Below are positions 44,446-56,871 of a stretch of 64,000 nt of DNA, in pieces; positions within the stretch are counted from its first letter, which is position 1; every line of letters starts with the position of its first letter. The stretch is from Tetracladium setigerum. Taxonomy: Eukaryota > Ascomycota > Leotiomycetes > Helotiales. The DNA lies in assembly GCA_031472005.1 (NCBI GenBank), contig PZJY01000004.1:3352397-3416396 (forward strand). Reading direction: 5' to 3'. The notes under the pieces were generated by a model. The model did not search any database. It saw only the letters and a program-made list of their open reading frames with translations, and had not been told where the DNA came from. A program made the position numbers and the translations under genes.

Positions 44446-47400
44446 TCATGCCCGCTTACAAGCCGATCTGGCATTGTCAATCTTATTCAAATCCCCTCGT
44501 ATAGCACTGACACCCTTGTACTCAGCCTCTCCAAAGTTCCTCCTCGCAGCAGCGCCGTCTATAAACTTACCACCCCCATTACCTCGTCCAGCTGCCCCAA
44601 GAGCGAGCCCCATGACGGCCCAGATCGCGTTCTTTGGATCCTGTACAATATCGTAGATTGTCATTGCTGCTTCTGCCAACGCCCCCAGAATGGCAATGAG
44701 GGTACGAAGAGTTGCTAGGAGGGTACCACTAAGGACTTGACCCACACCCGGAATTAGCATCAGGATGGCGCTGATGAAGCCAAAGATGGTTTCCTGGCGC
44801 TCCCGAGCTGTGATTTCGTCGGCTTTCTCGACGACTTTCGCCATGCTGGTTACACCTGCTTGGAAGAGCAGTGCAGGTATCGAAGCAGCATCAACAATCT
44901 CGGCGGAGGTGGCGTATGAGATACCAAGCTCATGTTCCTCAATCTGCCGTTTGAGTTCAACGGCAAAAGCCTTGCTGTTGTCGAGAGTTGAAGCGATGAG
45001 TTCTTTTGGGTCTGTGATAACAACGTTACTTCCGATAGGAAAGCCATGCCAGTGAGTGTCCGTCAACTTCTTGCATTCGAGGACATTAACTCCTTCATAA
45101 TTACAACCGGCGTTAAGTGTTACGGTGAGATCTCCAAAGGTGATCCAATCTTTCTGAATACCATAATCTTCCTCTAGAGACTTGAAAAAGCCATCCGAGT
45201 TGGCCAGTGTGTATGTGATTTTTGGAAAGGATTTAAAGGTCGCGTAAGAGGGTATGGTTGTTGGACAATTTACCCGGTCGAAGCGTTCTCCATTCTTGCA
45301 GTTCGGCGATGAATCACAAACACCGCAGACTCTGCTACCGCTTTCGCAGTCTTTGGGATTACAACAGTATGCCACTTTTGCCTCCGTGCAGGTGAAGAAG
45401 CCAGACGACTGTCCTTTCTCGCGCATCCATTCCCTAATTTGATAGGGCACAAGTGACGCAACCTCTTTGGCAAAGATCTTAAACTTGGCATCATAGCCAT
45501 TGGCGATTGTATTCTCGTAATCCGAAATGCCTTTGTTGAGGATGGCAGATTCTGCATCTGCAAGGTATTTGTTCAAGCAGGCTATTTACTTGATCAGCAT
45601 TCTATATCTTCTTTTCAAAACTGATTGTTGTGCTCATTGAATGTATGAATTTCAAGGGAACTCTCCACGATGCACATATATCAGATTTGAGGAACAAGTT
45701 TGAGGACTGTGCGTCGAGCACTGGAAGCCAAAGATGCGGCTCGATTTCTCCATGAGGAGAAACATTAAATACAACTTACTAGGCGGTATTTTGTTGTCAT
45801 TGTTTGCAGAGACAACCTCATCAAGCGTGTTATAGATTGCCGTGCAAGGAACCAAATCTCCCCAATCCTCATATTCACTACCATCCTCATCGCCGCTATA
45901 AGCTTCGTTAGTGTAGTTCAGGAAAATTGAATAGAAATCAACTCACCTAGGACCTCCAGATGCAGAGAGTAACCATGCATTGATGGTGGAGGTGAAAGGG
46001 TGGATGTTTTGATTGGTGTTTGACTTCGCAAGGATGGGATCTGAGCCTCCAGCATTGATCATCTGTACGGTACCAATTGTATAGAGGTTATAAAACCAAA
46101 TGCCACTGCTTCCAAGGATTTCCACTACGCTTCGTTGGCAGTTCTGGAGCGGTACACAGGGCTGTATGTAATCTTGAAACCAGTTATACAGACCCGCTCC
46201 GAGGATGTGGACATTAGTTGAAGAAACGATTCTCAAACCCCATGCTGCTTTGCAGTGTGGATCTGACTCTGGGCAATCAGTGAACCTTGGATCGCCGATA
46301 ACTTTTCCCACAGTCGATGTGAATGGAGCGGGAGCTTGAGGCTTCGGAAGGAAGTATGGGGACTCTGTTTGTATCTATAGTGGGGTTAGTGCCATCAAAA
46401 GGTGATCGATATGAGGTCTGTGACAAACCATTCCCATGTACAGATTCTCTGCTTGGTATAACTGAAATTGATATAAGATACAATGTTCAGAAGCCACTCC
46501 GTACATCCATGTGGCTTTGGTCGTTTCGATCAGTACACCTGTGATTGGGATTAACAAACGTCATTTCTGCCAGTAAAATGAGATCCATACCACGAGCGAC
46601 ATAAATATCTATCTGAGTCTGCGCGGGCCCACTATCAAGGTCATGATCTGCAACCCATGCCCACATGTTCTCGATATATGCGGAGGCAAGCGGGGTCATG
46701 TGAAGCAACATTGCACCAGCGATGCAATTTGGATTGACGGTTCCGGTAAGTTTCGGACAGTTGGCAACTTGGAGCTTAGAGCCCGCTGCCCCGCCAATTC
46801 TGAAATGGCAATCTGTTTGTGGTTAGTGTCGTGTTGTAAACAGGGTGGCGATTGACGGGAAAGCTACGTACCCCACATCGCGGCAGATCCAGGAGTCAGG
46901 GCAGCCATGTTCCAGTCCTATCGCAAATGACTCCGTGTTAGCTGTGACTCACACTCATCGTTGGATTCTTCATGTATCGATCTGAGAGCAACGGAACCAG
47001 CATCGACCACAAAGAGGGAGGGAGGCATATGAAGTCTTTCATTGCTTCTCTTACCATGAGATTGAGCCCGGCAGTAGCACCCTCGTTTGTAAACATGAGA
47101 TCCTGAAGCTCGATGTTGCCAATTTCTCCCTCACGACCAACAGAAATCATTGGATATGGATTGTTGATATCCGAAAAACGCTATAAATCATGAGCTCTGC
47201 CCCAAAAATCACACGATGGTGAACTTACTGCGCCTTTGGCAACAATCTGAGACCAGCATTCGCCAACAATCTTTGTTCCTGTTGGAAACTAGTCGTAACA
47301 TCAGTAATAATGTTCCGAAATGAATCAGTTTTTTGACTTACATAGAGTTGATCTGTCACGACGTAGGACCCAGCAGGCAGGTAGACAGGTCGCCCGATGG

Positions 47401-49874
47401 CAGCTCCGACAGAAACTAACAGGTTTAGAGCCACAGTGCTACATTAATATCAGTATTTTTTGCATTCGTTTTGCTGCCTCATTCCTGTCTGTAAGACCTA
47501 GCAAGAACTTACTCGTCACTGACACCGTCCCCTAGATAGTAAGCTTAGATTCGTTGAGGAGTCATCATTACGTACCGAATGCAATGCCTCGAGCAGAGAG
47601 AAAGTCCCAAGGATTAAGATTTTCGTACTGTGGTTTCGAGCGTTCGAAATAGCCACCCTGGGGTCCACCCATGAGGCTTGCTGTTTTTGGATGTAGAGAG
47701 GAAAGAGCTCCACCAGCCTGGTATTTTCCATTTGGACTTGCAGTATCGTATACTCTTCCCATCACCCATGATTGAATTGTGGTAGATCCGCCATTTAGAG
47801 CCGTGCCAGCGATTGTGTCAATTACAGCGGCACCAACATTCTCCAAGACGACATTGTCCAAAGTGATTGAGAAATGCTGCTGCGGATCAGAGCCTTTCGG
47901 CGTACTGACTTCGACTCCGATGACGGTATTCCGGATTTTTGAGTCCAACACCAGAATGGAGCCGCCAATGTAGCTGCCGTTGACTCTGATTCCATAATTG
48001 GCATTATTGATGTTAAGCGATTTCCAGGTCCATCCCCAATCCCACAGCATTTCAATGGCAGTTGCCACACCTTCAAAATTGAAATTGCGTGTGGTAAACT
48101 GCTGGTTCCCGCCTGAGTATACGTGTTAGTGAGGTCAAACTCAATTAGCATCTAAGCTTACATCGAATTCCTATCGCTCCACCAACAAAGTACAAGTCAC
48201 TCATGAATCCACCGCTACCATTCTCAGCAACTAGACCAAATGAGTTAGATAAGCTTATGAGTTGTGAAGGTTCCGTCTTACATATGCCTTGGTGTGCTTT
48301 ACCCGCTGCCGACGATTGAAGAAAATATACATTCTGAACGCTCGTGGCCTGAGCGACTTGCCAATGAAGACCCGCAACTAAAGATGTGATTGTTAGTAGA
48401 AGAAATTAATGAAGCAACAAATGAGCATGATCATGGAAACTTACTGTCTGGCATAGTTGCTTTGGTAACATCGATGATGAAATTTCGCATTTGACGCATG
48501 AAGTTACTCTAAAAATGTCAGCGCATTCAAACTAAAATCGAACGAGTACGCTTATACTTGATTAATAAACCACTGACCGCCGCTGGCTTCGTCAATGTAC
48601 TTGTCTGAAGAGACGACACCTTTTCAGAACGTCAGCATTACATTTTGAGAATGGGGTTTGACATAGTTACCCAATCCGATAAAAGAAGGCGCGGCAAGAA
48701 GTAATGGAAGATTGTTGGCATCGCCGATCATCTGTGTGTTATAGTAGGCTTCGATGGTTGAACTGATAAGATAGGTGCCTACGAGGAGTTAGAATCATTG
48801 AGCGTGATCAGAATTAGGCAAGATTCTACCTGGTGGGAAATAGACAATAGCACCCTTCACTGTGCTACTACCACAATTTGCGCCACACCTCGAACCTTCA
48901 GTCATTGCACGATTAATCGCTGCAGTATCGTCCGTTTTTCCGTCTCCAACAGCACCGTAATCACGCACATTGCGAAACACTTTGTAACCGCCGGATCCTC
49001 CATAAGGCCATTTCCCTCCCTTCTCGATGCTCCCCATCCAGAAAGGAATACCCGCCCGCTTTTCGAGGCCTCGTTTGCCCAGCGACCGCTCGACATGTGC
49101 ATGAGCAGCAGCAGAAGCATCAGTGAGCAGTTCAGCATCGGCCTCTGCAACAAGCGCCGCTGCAGCTGCCACAGTATCATTGACTTGAAAGAGATGTGCG
49201 TCCAGCGCTCGCTTTCTTTGAGCAGAATTAACTGTATCTTTGCTGAAGTAGTCGTTAAGTCGGGGATTATTGAGCCGCTCTAAATTGCGTGCATTTGCTT
49301 CCTTCTGCGCTATACGCACAATTTCTCGAGCCCTTGCCAGTGTGGAATTACCTGAAATAGTGGAGTTTGCGATGAGATTTGGATAGAATGGTGCCTTTGG
49401 AGGGCTGGTACGGCAGACCGTGAAGTGAGATTTTGTGCCTTGGAAGCGTCTCCCTCCCCCTCACGTAAGACCTCTTTCAGCTTGGAGGCCAAGGAGAGGA
49501 GTTTTGATAGTTCTGCCGAAGAAGAGTTGAATTTTGAATCACTCTGTCTGAAATCTAGCACAACACTATCGATGATGGAGGATATCTCATCAGGTTCAGC
49601 TATGACTTGGTTGTCTACGTCTGCAAATTAGAGATATAAATTGTCTTTGAAGAAGGTCCTTACCAATAGTCTCGACCATCGTCAAATTACTCTCGGGTTG
49701 GGGTTGCGTAAGTTGCTCCTCTGAGGTGACCTGTTCAGAGGCGTGCCTGATCGCATGATGATGTCCCAGGTGAGCATGAGAATGCCTGGCATCAACCCCA
49801 GCAGCAACAAAGGAAAGAATGGTAATCAGAAAAATGCAGAAGGAGGCCCGAAGCCATCCTTTCAGATCCGCCAT
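44446..49874 (-). CDS. Large secreted GH55 beta-1,3-glucanase with C-terminal chitinase-type domain
   Basis: ATG at 49872-49874 gives MADLKGWLRASFCIFLITIL, a signal peptide, followed by an unusual His-rich stretch (RHSHAHLGHHHAIRHA). GH55 proteins have two tandem right-handed beta-helices. The first begins at FRNVRDYGAVGDGKTDDTAA and the second at GDGVSDDTVALNLL. Other family blocks are GAIVYFPPGTY, MLWDWGWTWKSLNI, YLPAGSYVV, ENMWAWVADHDLD and GLYNWFQDY. The last 370 residues (44446-45576) are a Cys-rich plus helical module shared with the orphan gene at 26461-27871, including VDAASIPALLFQAG and LMLIPGVGQVLSG. The gene has about 15 short introns, including GTAAGG after VETI and a 54-nt intron after YFPPG. 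One base is missing at the T run 49396-49398 (A run in the coding strand). It probably acts as an exo-beta-1,3-glucanase on glucan. Confidence 0.85.
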
Positions 49875-50886
49875 TGTTTGATCAATATTTTGGAGCAAGA
49901 AATGAGTGTGATAAAGTTTGAAGAAACACAGCAAGTGGAAAGAAGGCTTATTGATGAACAAAAACAGATTACAGAAAATGCTAGCTTGAGCAGTGTGCAA
50001 AATTCGCATTCACAACATAGCGTTTCAAATGTCGACCGGTGTGAAGTGGGTAAGTCTAGACGAGATATTTTGAGTTCCACAATAATAGAAACTCCATAAT
50101 CGAGGCTGCAGGGTGATAGATCTGGAGACTACTCCGTGGCCGACAAGAGCATGGGTTCGAGTTCCTGCATACTGCACGGGTGGAGAGCCGGGATGGGTTT
50201 GCGCCAAATACCATACTCCGTACTCACGGTATCTCGTATAGCTGTTGAGCAGATCTCGGAATGATCAAGGTTGTGGAATGGTAACAGTGCTGTGCCTTAG
50301 CCATGCTTAGTTTAGTCTTTCAAGCGTTCCTTGACATTGCTTGTGCCGCACATTTAGGCCTCGAGATGAACGCGCGAATACGGCGAATAGCGTCTTATTT
50401 TTGGGCCTCATTTGGAGAGTAACCAAAGAGGAAGGAGAAGTGATGAAAATGCGCTTTTTTCCAATCGAGCCCCCTTTTAATTGTCAGTCCGAAATCTCCG
50501 TGACGCGTGAGCAGAAAGTCGGCAAAGAGCAATCCGCCGAGTGATTGATGGAATAATAGTTGTCTGCTGTATCTTGACGTAAATTGCAAATAAACTATGA
50601 GGTTGTTCTTTACAAGGTAATGGAAGGTAATTAAGCAAGTATCTTGAAGTCTTCAGTATGCCAAGAGGTGGCTTCGGAGCTTGTCCCAACTGGGAATAGC
50701 TACATTACGGTCCAGACCCAGGTCTAACTCTTTCCTCGCTTCTAACCGAGCTCACGTGATGCCTTTCCCTTTCGACGCTCCAGTCACTGCCGGGCTCAAC
50801 AAGCTGCAGTCTCTCGTTTCCCTTATGGCCATATCAAGATCAAGAGCAAGATCAATCTCACGCTGAACAACAACACCATTGCCCAA
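49875..50886. other. Intergenic, nothing firm
   Basis: Divergent promoter between GH55 and the second 2EXR gene. A sequence around 50103-50180 contains GGTTCGAGTTCC, resembling a tRNA T-arm, but no cloverleaf can be completed. No protein gene recognised. Confidence 0.5.
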
Positions 50887-51630
50887 ATGTACGCTGTCAC
50901 TACCCGACTAAGTCATCTTAAACCCCTCGGAATTTGTAAAATGAACTCCACCCATCTCGAGACTGGCATCAAGACCTTCAACTGCTTTCCGAGTCTCCCT
51001 CACGAACTCAGACATCGCATCTGGAGATTAGCGCATCAGCCACGAGTTTTGAATGTTCTTTTGCACGAACCTACCGGCGACGGTCGTCCACAAAGACTTT
51101 CATTTCCAGATGCTGTGCCATCACTTCTTCATACATGTCGCGAAGCTCGAAACGAGAACGCATATAAAAAATCATTTCTAATGGATGGCGAAACTCGCCA
51201 TCTCTGGGTCAATTTCGAAACAGACACTGTAAGAATACCCGACATGGCGCTTTCTCTTCTGAGACTCGCAGACAGAGACCAAATTCGGAGGGTGATTGTG
51301 GAAGTGCCCATCGTGGAGGACTTTCTCATGATTGCCATGGAGACGCTCGTCAGCATGAGATCTTTGGAAGAGGTTACACTACTTTCCGAGGAGGGTTTTC
51401 GCTACTGGGGCTTTCAATTGGGAGAAATCAAACGTCAATTCGAGATTGCTCATGAGGGAACTGAGGGATGGAAATGCCCAAACATCGTCATAGAGGATGC
51501 GACAACGAAAGAAATAATGGACATGAGCAACTACGGCGAAAAATATTTGGCGGCGAGTGAGCGACCACTCAGTCACGCTGATAATCATGAGGATGATGAG
51601 GATTATGAGGGCCAAGCATCAGAAGTATAG
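50887..51630 (+). CDS. 2EXR (F-box-like) domain protein, intact
   Basis: Single-exon frame of 247 residues, or 229 from the internal ATG at 50941, which lies just before the conserved domain and may be the true start. The 2EXR signature reads FNCFPSLPHELRHRIWRLA, followed by PSLLHTCREARNENAY and HLWVNFETDTVRI, all typical of the family. The C-terminus is acidic (NHEDDEDYEGQASEV). Function unknown; the family is widespread and expanded in plant-associated ascomycetes. It is the intact counterpart of the frameshifted copy at 28348-29015. Confidence 0.85.
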   Translation: MYAVTTRLSHLKPLGICKMNSTHLETGIKTFNCFPSLPHELRHRIWRLAHQPRVLNVLLHEPTGDGRPQRLSFPDAVPSLLHTCREARNENAYKKSFLMDGETRHLWVNFETDTVRIPDMALSLLRLADRDQIRRVIVEVPIVEDFLMIAMETLVSMRSLEEVTLLSEEGFRYWGFQLGEIKRQFEIAHEGTEGWKCPNIVIEDATTKEIMDMSNYGEKYLAASERPLSHADNHEDDEDYEGQASEV

Positions 51631-52543
51631 TTGGTGGATTAGCTGAGATGAGAAATTGATCATGCTCGTTCCTCAGTATCACAACTATGACCAATAATTT
51701 CGAAAACCTTGGGTCTCTAATTCAAATCCTGGCCAAAATACAATGTTTCTAATGTTAAGCAGGCAGAAACATTAGGGGTTTTTTCGGATGCCAATTGCCA
51801 AAGAATCCACAAACCAGATGACCAGACGCCCAGACTCTAGAATCTTGGGTGCAGACTCAGTACCATGTCCAGACTCGCAGTGACAGCGCGATCCACAAGT
51901 ACTGCTGAGTCCAGTCAAATGATTGTGTAGTATGAATCCAGGCTTCAACATACGGCTTTCCTGTTATCGCATGATGTATGGGAATTCCATGGCTGGCGCT
52001 AAGATAGTGTGCATTTATTTCATCCCAATGATCGCGCTACTGCATCCGCTGCGGAGTATACTCCGTATGTCCATACTTTTGCCATTGGAGCACCAATTTG
52101 CGGCACAAATTACCATTTGAATATGGAATATGCATCCTGGACCCCTGAAACGCAATGCTGGGGCGTGGTTCCCCGCACCATCCATCATAAGGTATCCGGA
52201 GATTATATTCTCAACCCCTACAACTTGCTGTACGATACTGAATCGGTAGGAGACCCTTGAATAAGGCAAATGTATCACTCTCGACCTTTCAATGCTCGCT
52301 CTGTTCTTGTAGATAGAACTTATTTGGAAACTCTTCAGTACGACTCCTATCCTCCACTTCAGGGCGATGTCTATGTGATATTGTTTCGACAATTGGCAAT
52401 TACCGACTGGCTATAACTTTTAAGTCAAATTCTCAAATTTCTCTTGAGAGTCCTTTAGCGATCTAGAGTCTAACAAATCATCAGAAGCCTTTGTTGATAT
52501 TGCACTTTTTCTTAACGCACCAGATCCAACGCAAACCGACAAG
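51631..52543. other. Intergenic, nothing recognised
   Basis: 3' flank of the 2EXR gene and promoter of the small secreted protein. Short ORFs (51923-52260) lack motifs. Confidence 0.5.
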
Positions 52544-53461
52544 ATGCGACCATCCAGCCTCATTGTTCTTTTGACTCTTCTAGTCACCAACACTTTAGCA
52601 CTTGTGACATCAGGAGCTTACGAACGGATGTGGATATGGTATGTCTACCAGCTCGATGCTTTGAATCCTCAGGCTTTACGAAAGATTGCACCAGGCTGTG
52701 GTTCAGCAGCGGCTTGCAACTTTGTCAAATTGAGTAAGTTTTTCTAGGTACCATGCTTTCGAGAAAATTGCAACGCAATAAGTTATGGACACAGCGAGGC
52801 CACGACTGACATTGTGCTGTGTAGTGGAACATATTGATGGCGCCCCTCAAGGTTCCTATGCAAATAGACAATACATGCTGCCGCCTGATACATTGACGAC
52901 GCAGAATCCTGATGTTTTCAGAACAGGAGACAACATTTTTCGAAACGCGTGGTCTGCAATCAATCCTATTCCAAATAGAATAGCTCTCAACGCGCGAGGT
53001 TACAAAGATATGATTTCGTGGGTTATCTCGAGGTTCCGTAATTCGAACCTTGTACTAAAACATATGACAGAATCGTTAATCAGGCTACGACAGACGCAAG
53101 AGCTGTTGTCGAAACCGCAGGAACTTACGCGACGCATCGAGACTTGTTTCAAGGCGCCAAAGATTCAATCGGTTATGTCACTAAATACCGAGTTGGAGGG
53201 AGTAATGCAAACTATCTACGCAATTTCCGAACCGCATTCCCAGGAGTGTTCGCGGTCATCGTACCCAATCGCACCTATGGTAACGCTTTGAGCTACCAGG
53301 CAACCATAAACCATCCACGGAATAATGGTATTGCAAACTTGGCTATCAACATGGCTACTTGGGACGCAAATTACAAAAAAACGGCTGCTTATAGAGGACA
53401 TCAAGTTCCGATCCTAGAATTCCAGGCTGCCGAGCAATTCTTGGTGAACAATTGCACTTAG
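52544..53461 (+). CDS. Small secreted protein of unknown function (effector candidate)
   Basis: Signal peptide MRPSSLIVLLTLLVTNTLAL, then about 225 mature residues with few cysteines (CGSAAAC, final NNCT). Three exons: the donor GTAAGTTTTTC at about 52734 joins to MEHIDGAPQGSYANRQ, and the donor GTGGGT at about 53019 joins to IVNQATTDARAVVETAG. Both junctions keep phase and the open frame after splicing is clean to TAG at 53461. Later blocks are YRVGGSNANYLRNFRTAFPG and MATWDANYKKTAAYRGHQ. I do not recognise a domain. Size, secretion signal and subtelomeric position fit an effector or a secreted ADP-ribosyl-transferase-like/nuclease-like fold, but nothing in the sequence decides this. Confidence 0.75.
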
Positions 53462-54925
53462 ATAGAAGTAGAGGTTGGCTTGAGAGGTTGAGCTACGTTG
53501 TCACGGATAGGTGTCTCGGGCTTAATTAGATGCTGTATGAGTGGCTTCAGTGTTTTGGGGTTGCTGGAAGATGTATCGAGCTGCCTTGTACAGAAGATGA
53601 AAATTAATTGTCCACGTCACTTGTCTTCTGCATCTCTATTTTTATTCATATTTTATGTCACCTCGTATATTTCATTATATTCTATTATATTCAGTGCACA
53701 GCCGTCTGCTCCATAGTTTCTAACTATAGAAAATAGATCTACTCAGTACTTGTCTTTCGCGTCGACTGTTTAAAGGGTATCACATGTGGTAATAAATTCA
53801 TGAACAATTATTTCCAGACAAATTTGATATCCAGGAGCATGAACACAATTTTGGTGTTTGTTCCGGTGCCCACCTGGTACCTTTTTTGCCAAGAACAAGG
53901 GTCTTCAAGAATTCTGGACACAACAAGAAAAAAACAAGCGTAGTGTGGAAAGCTTGCGAGAGCTGAGACGCAAAGCTGTTTTTAGCCTCGGGGCAATCTA
54001 GCTGTGCCGTGCAGGTGGAGTCTAGAAAAGCTTTCGGCTCCTTCCGCATTAGATTTAGGGGTTGTTCGTATTCCATCTTACGGAGGTTTAGCGGTGAAGT
54101 ATTGTACCTTGCTAGTACGCCCCATACAAAGCACATAAACAAACAGGGTATTGCCAAGGGCTCTTTTGCGGTAGCTACGATATAACTATCCGTGCATTTT
54201 TTTTACCTTACCAGGGTATTTGCACTAGCTAGGTACAATACTTTACCGCTGAACCTCCGTAGGTAGATAAGTAACCCTGGCCACCTGGCTAAATATGCAT
54301 TTAAAAGTGCCTTAAGTATCTTCGTTCTCGCGTACACATGCATGTTCGAGTAAGTACGTGCAGGCTGAACAACGGGTGCATCGCCTGGGGTTTGCATCTT
54401 TGGCCATCCACCTGATGAGGACCGTGACTTTGGCACGGAGTAATACCGGTAGCTAGAGTGCTCCACCGCACTCATTGTACGTACAACCACTTTTGCCGGT
54501 AGACTAAAGATGTACCGGTATGAGAGAGTTTTTCTGGCATGCTTCAGAAATTGATAGCGATTTCTGATCTCTCTGTGCCACGGTATCACATTGTCAGCCG
54601 ACGTGTTGAGCTGGCGCTCCAGACGTCTAGGATATTATCTTTTCAGCTGCCTGCAACAGTTAGTGGGTAAAGGGTTGGCATTGATTGAGATTGCTGATAC
54701 GGAATCTGCAGCAAATTCTAATCTCGGACCGAACCCCAGAGCGTGAAATCATAGTCTACGATTTTTAAAGTCGTTAGCTTGTGTTCGCTTATCGCCTGCC
54801 ACAAGAAAAGTGTAATACACCCTCTGAAAGTTGCTCTACTATTCCCTTCTCGCTGCTAAGGACTTCTCGATCCTCATTTATCTTTGCTGTGGTCAGATTT
54901 GTATCGACTTGAACCCCGCTCAAGG
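53462..54925. other. Intergenic with a long imperfect inverted repeat
   Basis: A 38-nt inverted repeat (54079-54116 with 54224-54261) frames a 107-bp spacer. Nearby, the word ACCGGTA/TACCGG recurs at about 54445-54520. ORFs at 53798-54157 and 54203-54589 overlap these repeats and lack motifs. The right end is the promoter of the LysM-WSC gene. Confidence 0.6.
54079..54261. repeat. Imperfect inverted repeat, 38-nt arms, 107-bp spacer
   Basis: Arm 1 (54079-54116) begins TACGGAGGTT; the reverse complement of arm 2 (54224-54261) begins identically. By eye 35 of 38 positions match; two of the three differences are transitions (T/C and G/A). A foldback this size fits a MITE-like or solo TIR remnant. 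Confidence 0.75.
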
Positions 54926-56871
54926 ATGGGTTTTCCATCTTTCAAACAGCTGGCATGGCTCTATCTGTGCTCTCTAACGCTACCCTCCCCAACAGTAGCT
55001 TTACCTGAATCCGAGAACCATCTAGAGAAAAGAGATGCGACGCCAAATTTCCCTTACGATAGTGCAACGACCAAATATTGTACGTTTTGGTATGATAATC
55101 TCTCTGCCACGACTACATGCCAATCAGTGGCTACGACCTATCAAATCACGATGGAAAAATTACTGCGGTGGAATCCTTCACTCAAGATGGTGGGTTCTAC
55201 TTGTACTGGCTGGGACGTTGTTGTCAGCTATTGTGTTGAGGCATACTTGGAGCCTCAGAGTTCCACTTTGGCACCTATATCGACATCGACCACAACCACT
55301 AAATCTTCTACGAGCTCTGTGCCAACATCAAAGCCAGTGAAAAATTGGACTGACCTGGGCTGCTACATTGATGCTGAGTCAAGAACCTTGCCGAACCGGT
55401 AAGTCACAAGATTCCTTAATTGCGCACTTCAATTGTCAGCCACAGCTTGTGATGGTTGGATCAATTTCCAGCTTGCTTATGTTTTCTTCAGTTTGTCTCT
55501 GAGAAAATGAGGTTTTCCTCTTAATTTACACATGAAACTAATGGATCCCTCGAAACAGGATGTACACCCCAGAGGGCCCATCAGGTGACGCCAGCATGAC
55601 CGTTGAAAAATGCCAGACGGCCTGCTGGGGTGGCAATTTCAAGTATGCAGGTCTCGAGACTGGTACAGAATGTCATTGTGGAAATAGCGTTCTCAACGAA
55701 AAAGCCGCAGACGGAAACACCACATGCACCAGAGCGTGTGCTGGCAATTCCAGTCAAAACTGCGGGGGAGCTTGGCGGCTCCATGTCTTCCAAGGAAATG
55801 CGGCCGAGGAACCGACGACCACAGCAGTGACTACGGCCACATCTGCTACTCCTACTCCTACTTTACCTGTTACTTGGGTCAATAAAGGCTGCTTTGTAGA
55901 TGTTGTACCTCCTGTCGTTAAGAGAACCCTCTACCAGGCTGTACAGGTACCGGGTGGCTCAGCCGCGATGACAGTGGACGCTTGCCAGAGCGCTTGTTGG
56001 GCAGCCGGTTTTGTTCTGGGTATGTTCTCCCTCTAAGAAATTTTGAATCGATTTGGGCCAAATCCAAAAAGTAGACAAATAGCGCTAATATTCCTGACTT
56101 TCAGCTGGCGTCGAAAATTCTAAGGAGTGTTACTGTGGTTCTGGATTGCGAAACCCTCTTGCCACAGATGCAGCTACTACATGTACCATGAAATGTACTG
56201 GAAATGCCAATCAGCTTTGTGGAGGTTCAAATCGTATTCAAGTCTATGAGGGACGATCCGGAGCTTTGCAAAGTACGGATACGTGGACTCATCTAGGATG
56301 TTACCGAGACTTGGTCAACCCTAGGGCACTCGACACTCTACTGCCAGTTTCGAAATTGACAGTTCCGGGTTGCCAGGCCGCAGCCAGCGTCAAAGGCGTG
56401 ACATATGCTGGAGTGGAAAATGCGAATGAGTGTTGGGCCGGTAATGTTATCCGAGGGGATTCATACGCTTTGAGCGATTGTAACAAGCCCTGCACTGGAA
56501 ACACAACCCAAATGTGTGGTGGTGTGAGCCGAATCAACATCTATCAGCATGTTCTCACAGTGCCAAAATGGCTTACCATGGGTTGTTACACGACGGGTGC
56601 CAAATCCATGACTTTGAATTACCCTGCGGTAGCGGCCGCCGAGGACAATACGTTGACGATCGACAAATGCAAGTTGGTTTGCTCTGATCGTGGGTACAAG
56701 TATGCTGGAGCGACGGCTGGTAAGACGTGTTATTGCGGCAATGAATTGCAAAGCACTGGTACTTTGGCTCCGGAGGGAATGTCAGGGTGCAATACCGCCT
56801 GTGTTGGAAACACGACGGAGACGTGTGGTGGAACGAACAGGATGACAGTCTTTCTGCAAGCTTTTCTTTAG
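54926..56871 (+). CDS. Secreted LysM protein with four WSC domains
   Basis: The ATG at 54926 gives MGFPSFKQLAWLYLCSLTL, a signal peptide; the upstream in-frame ORF start lacks an ATG advantage. A LysM-like module follows (CTFWYDNLSATTTCQSVATTYQIT, LLRWNPSL), then a Ser/Thr linker and four WSC domains. These start NWTDLGCYIDAES, WVNKGCFVDVVPP, WTHLGCYRDLVNP and WLTMGCYTTGAKS, each ending CGGxxRxxVF-like (CGGAWRLHVF, CGGSNRIQVYE, CGGVSRINIYQ, CGGTNRMTVF). Two introns (donors GTAAGT at about 55399 and GTATGT at about 56019) keep phase. LysM binds chitin oligomers and WSC binds wall glucans, so the protein probably coats wall polysaccharide or sequesters chitin fragments. WSC3 has CWAG where the others have CYCG or CHCG, so it lacks one cysteine. 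Confidence 0.9.

Noticed and set aside
50103..50180. tRNA-like sequence with GGTTCGAGTTCC
   Set aside because: The T-stem pairs poorly and no D-arm, anticodon arm or acceptor stem of standard size can be completed on either strand.
53798..54589. Two antisense ORFs of about 120 residues
   Set aside because: They overlap the inverted repeat and lack recognisable motifs.
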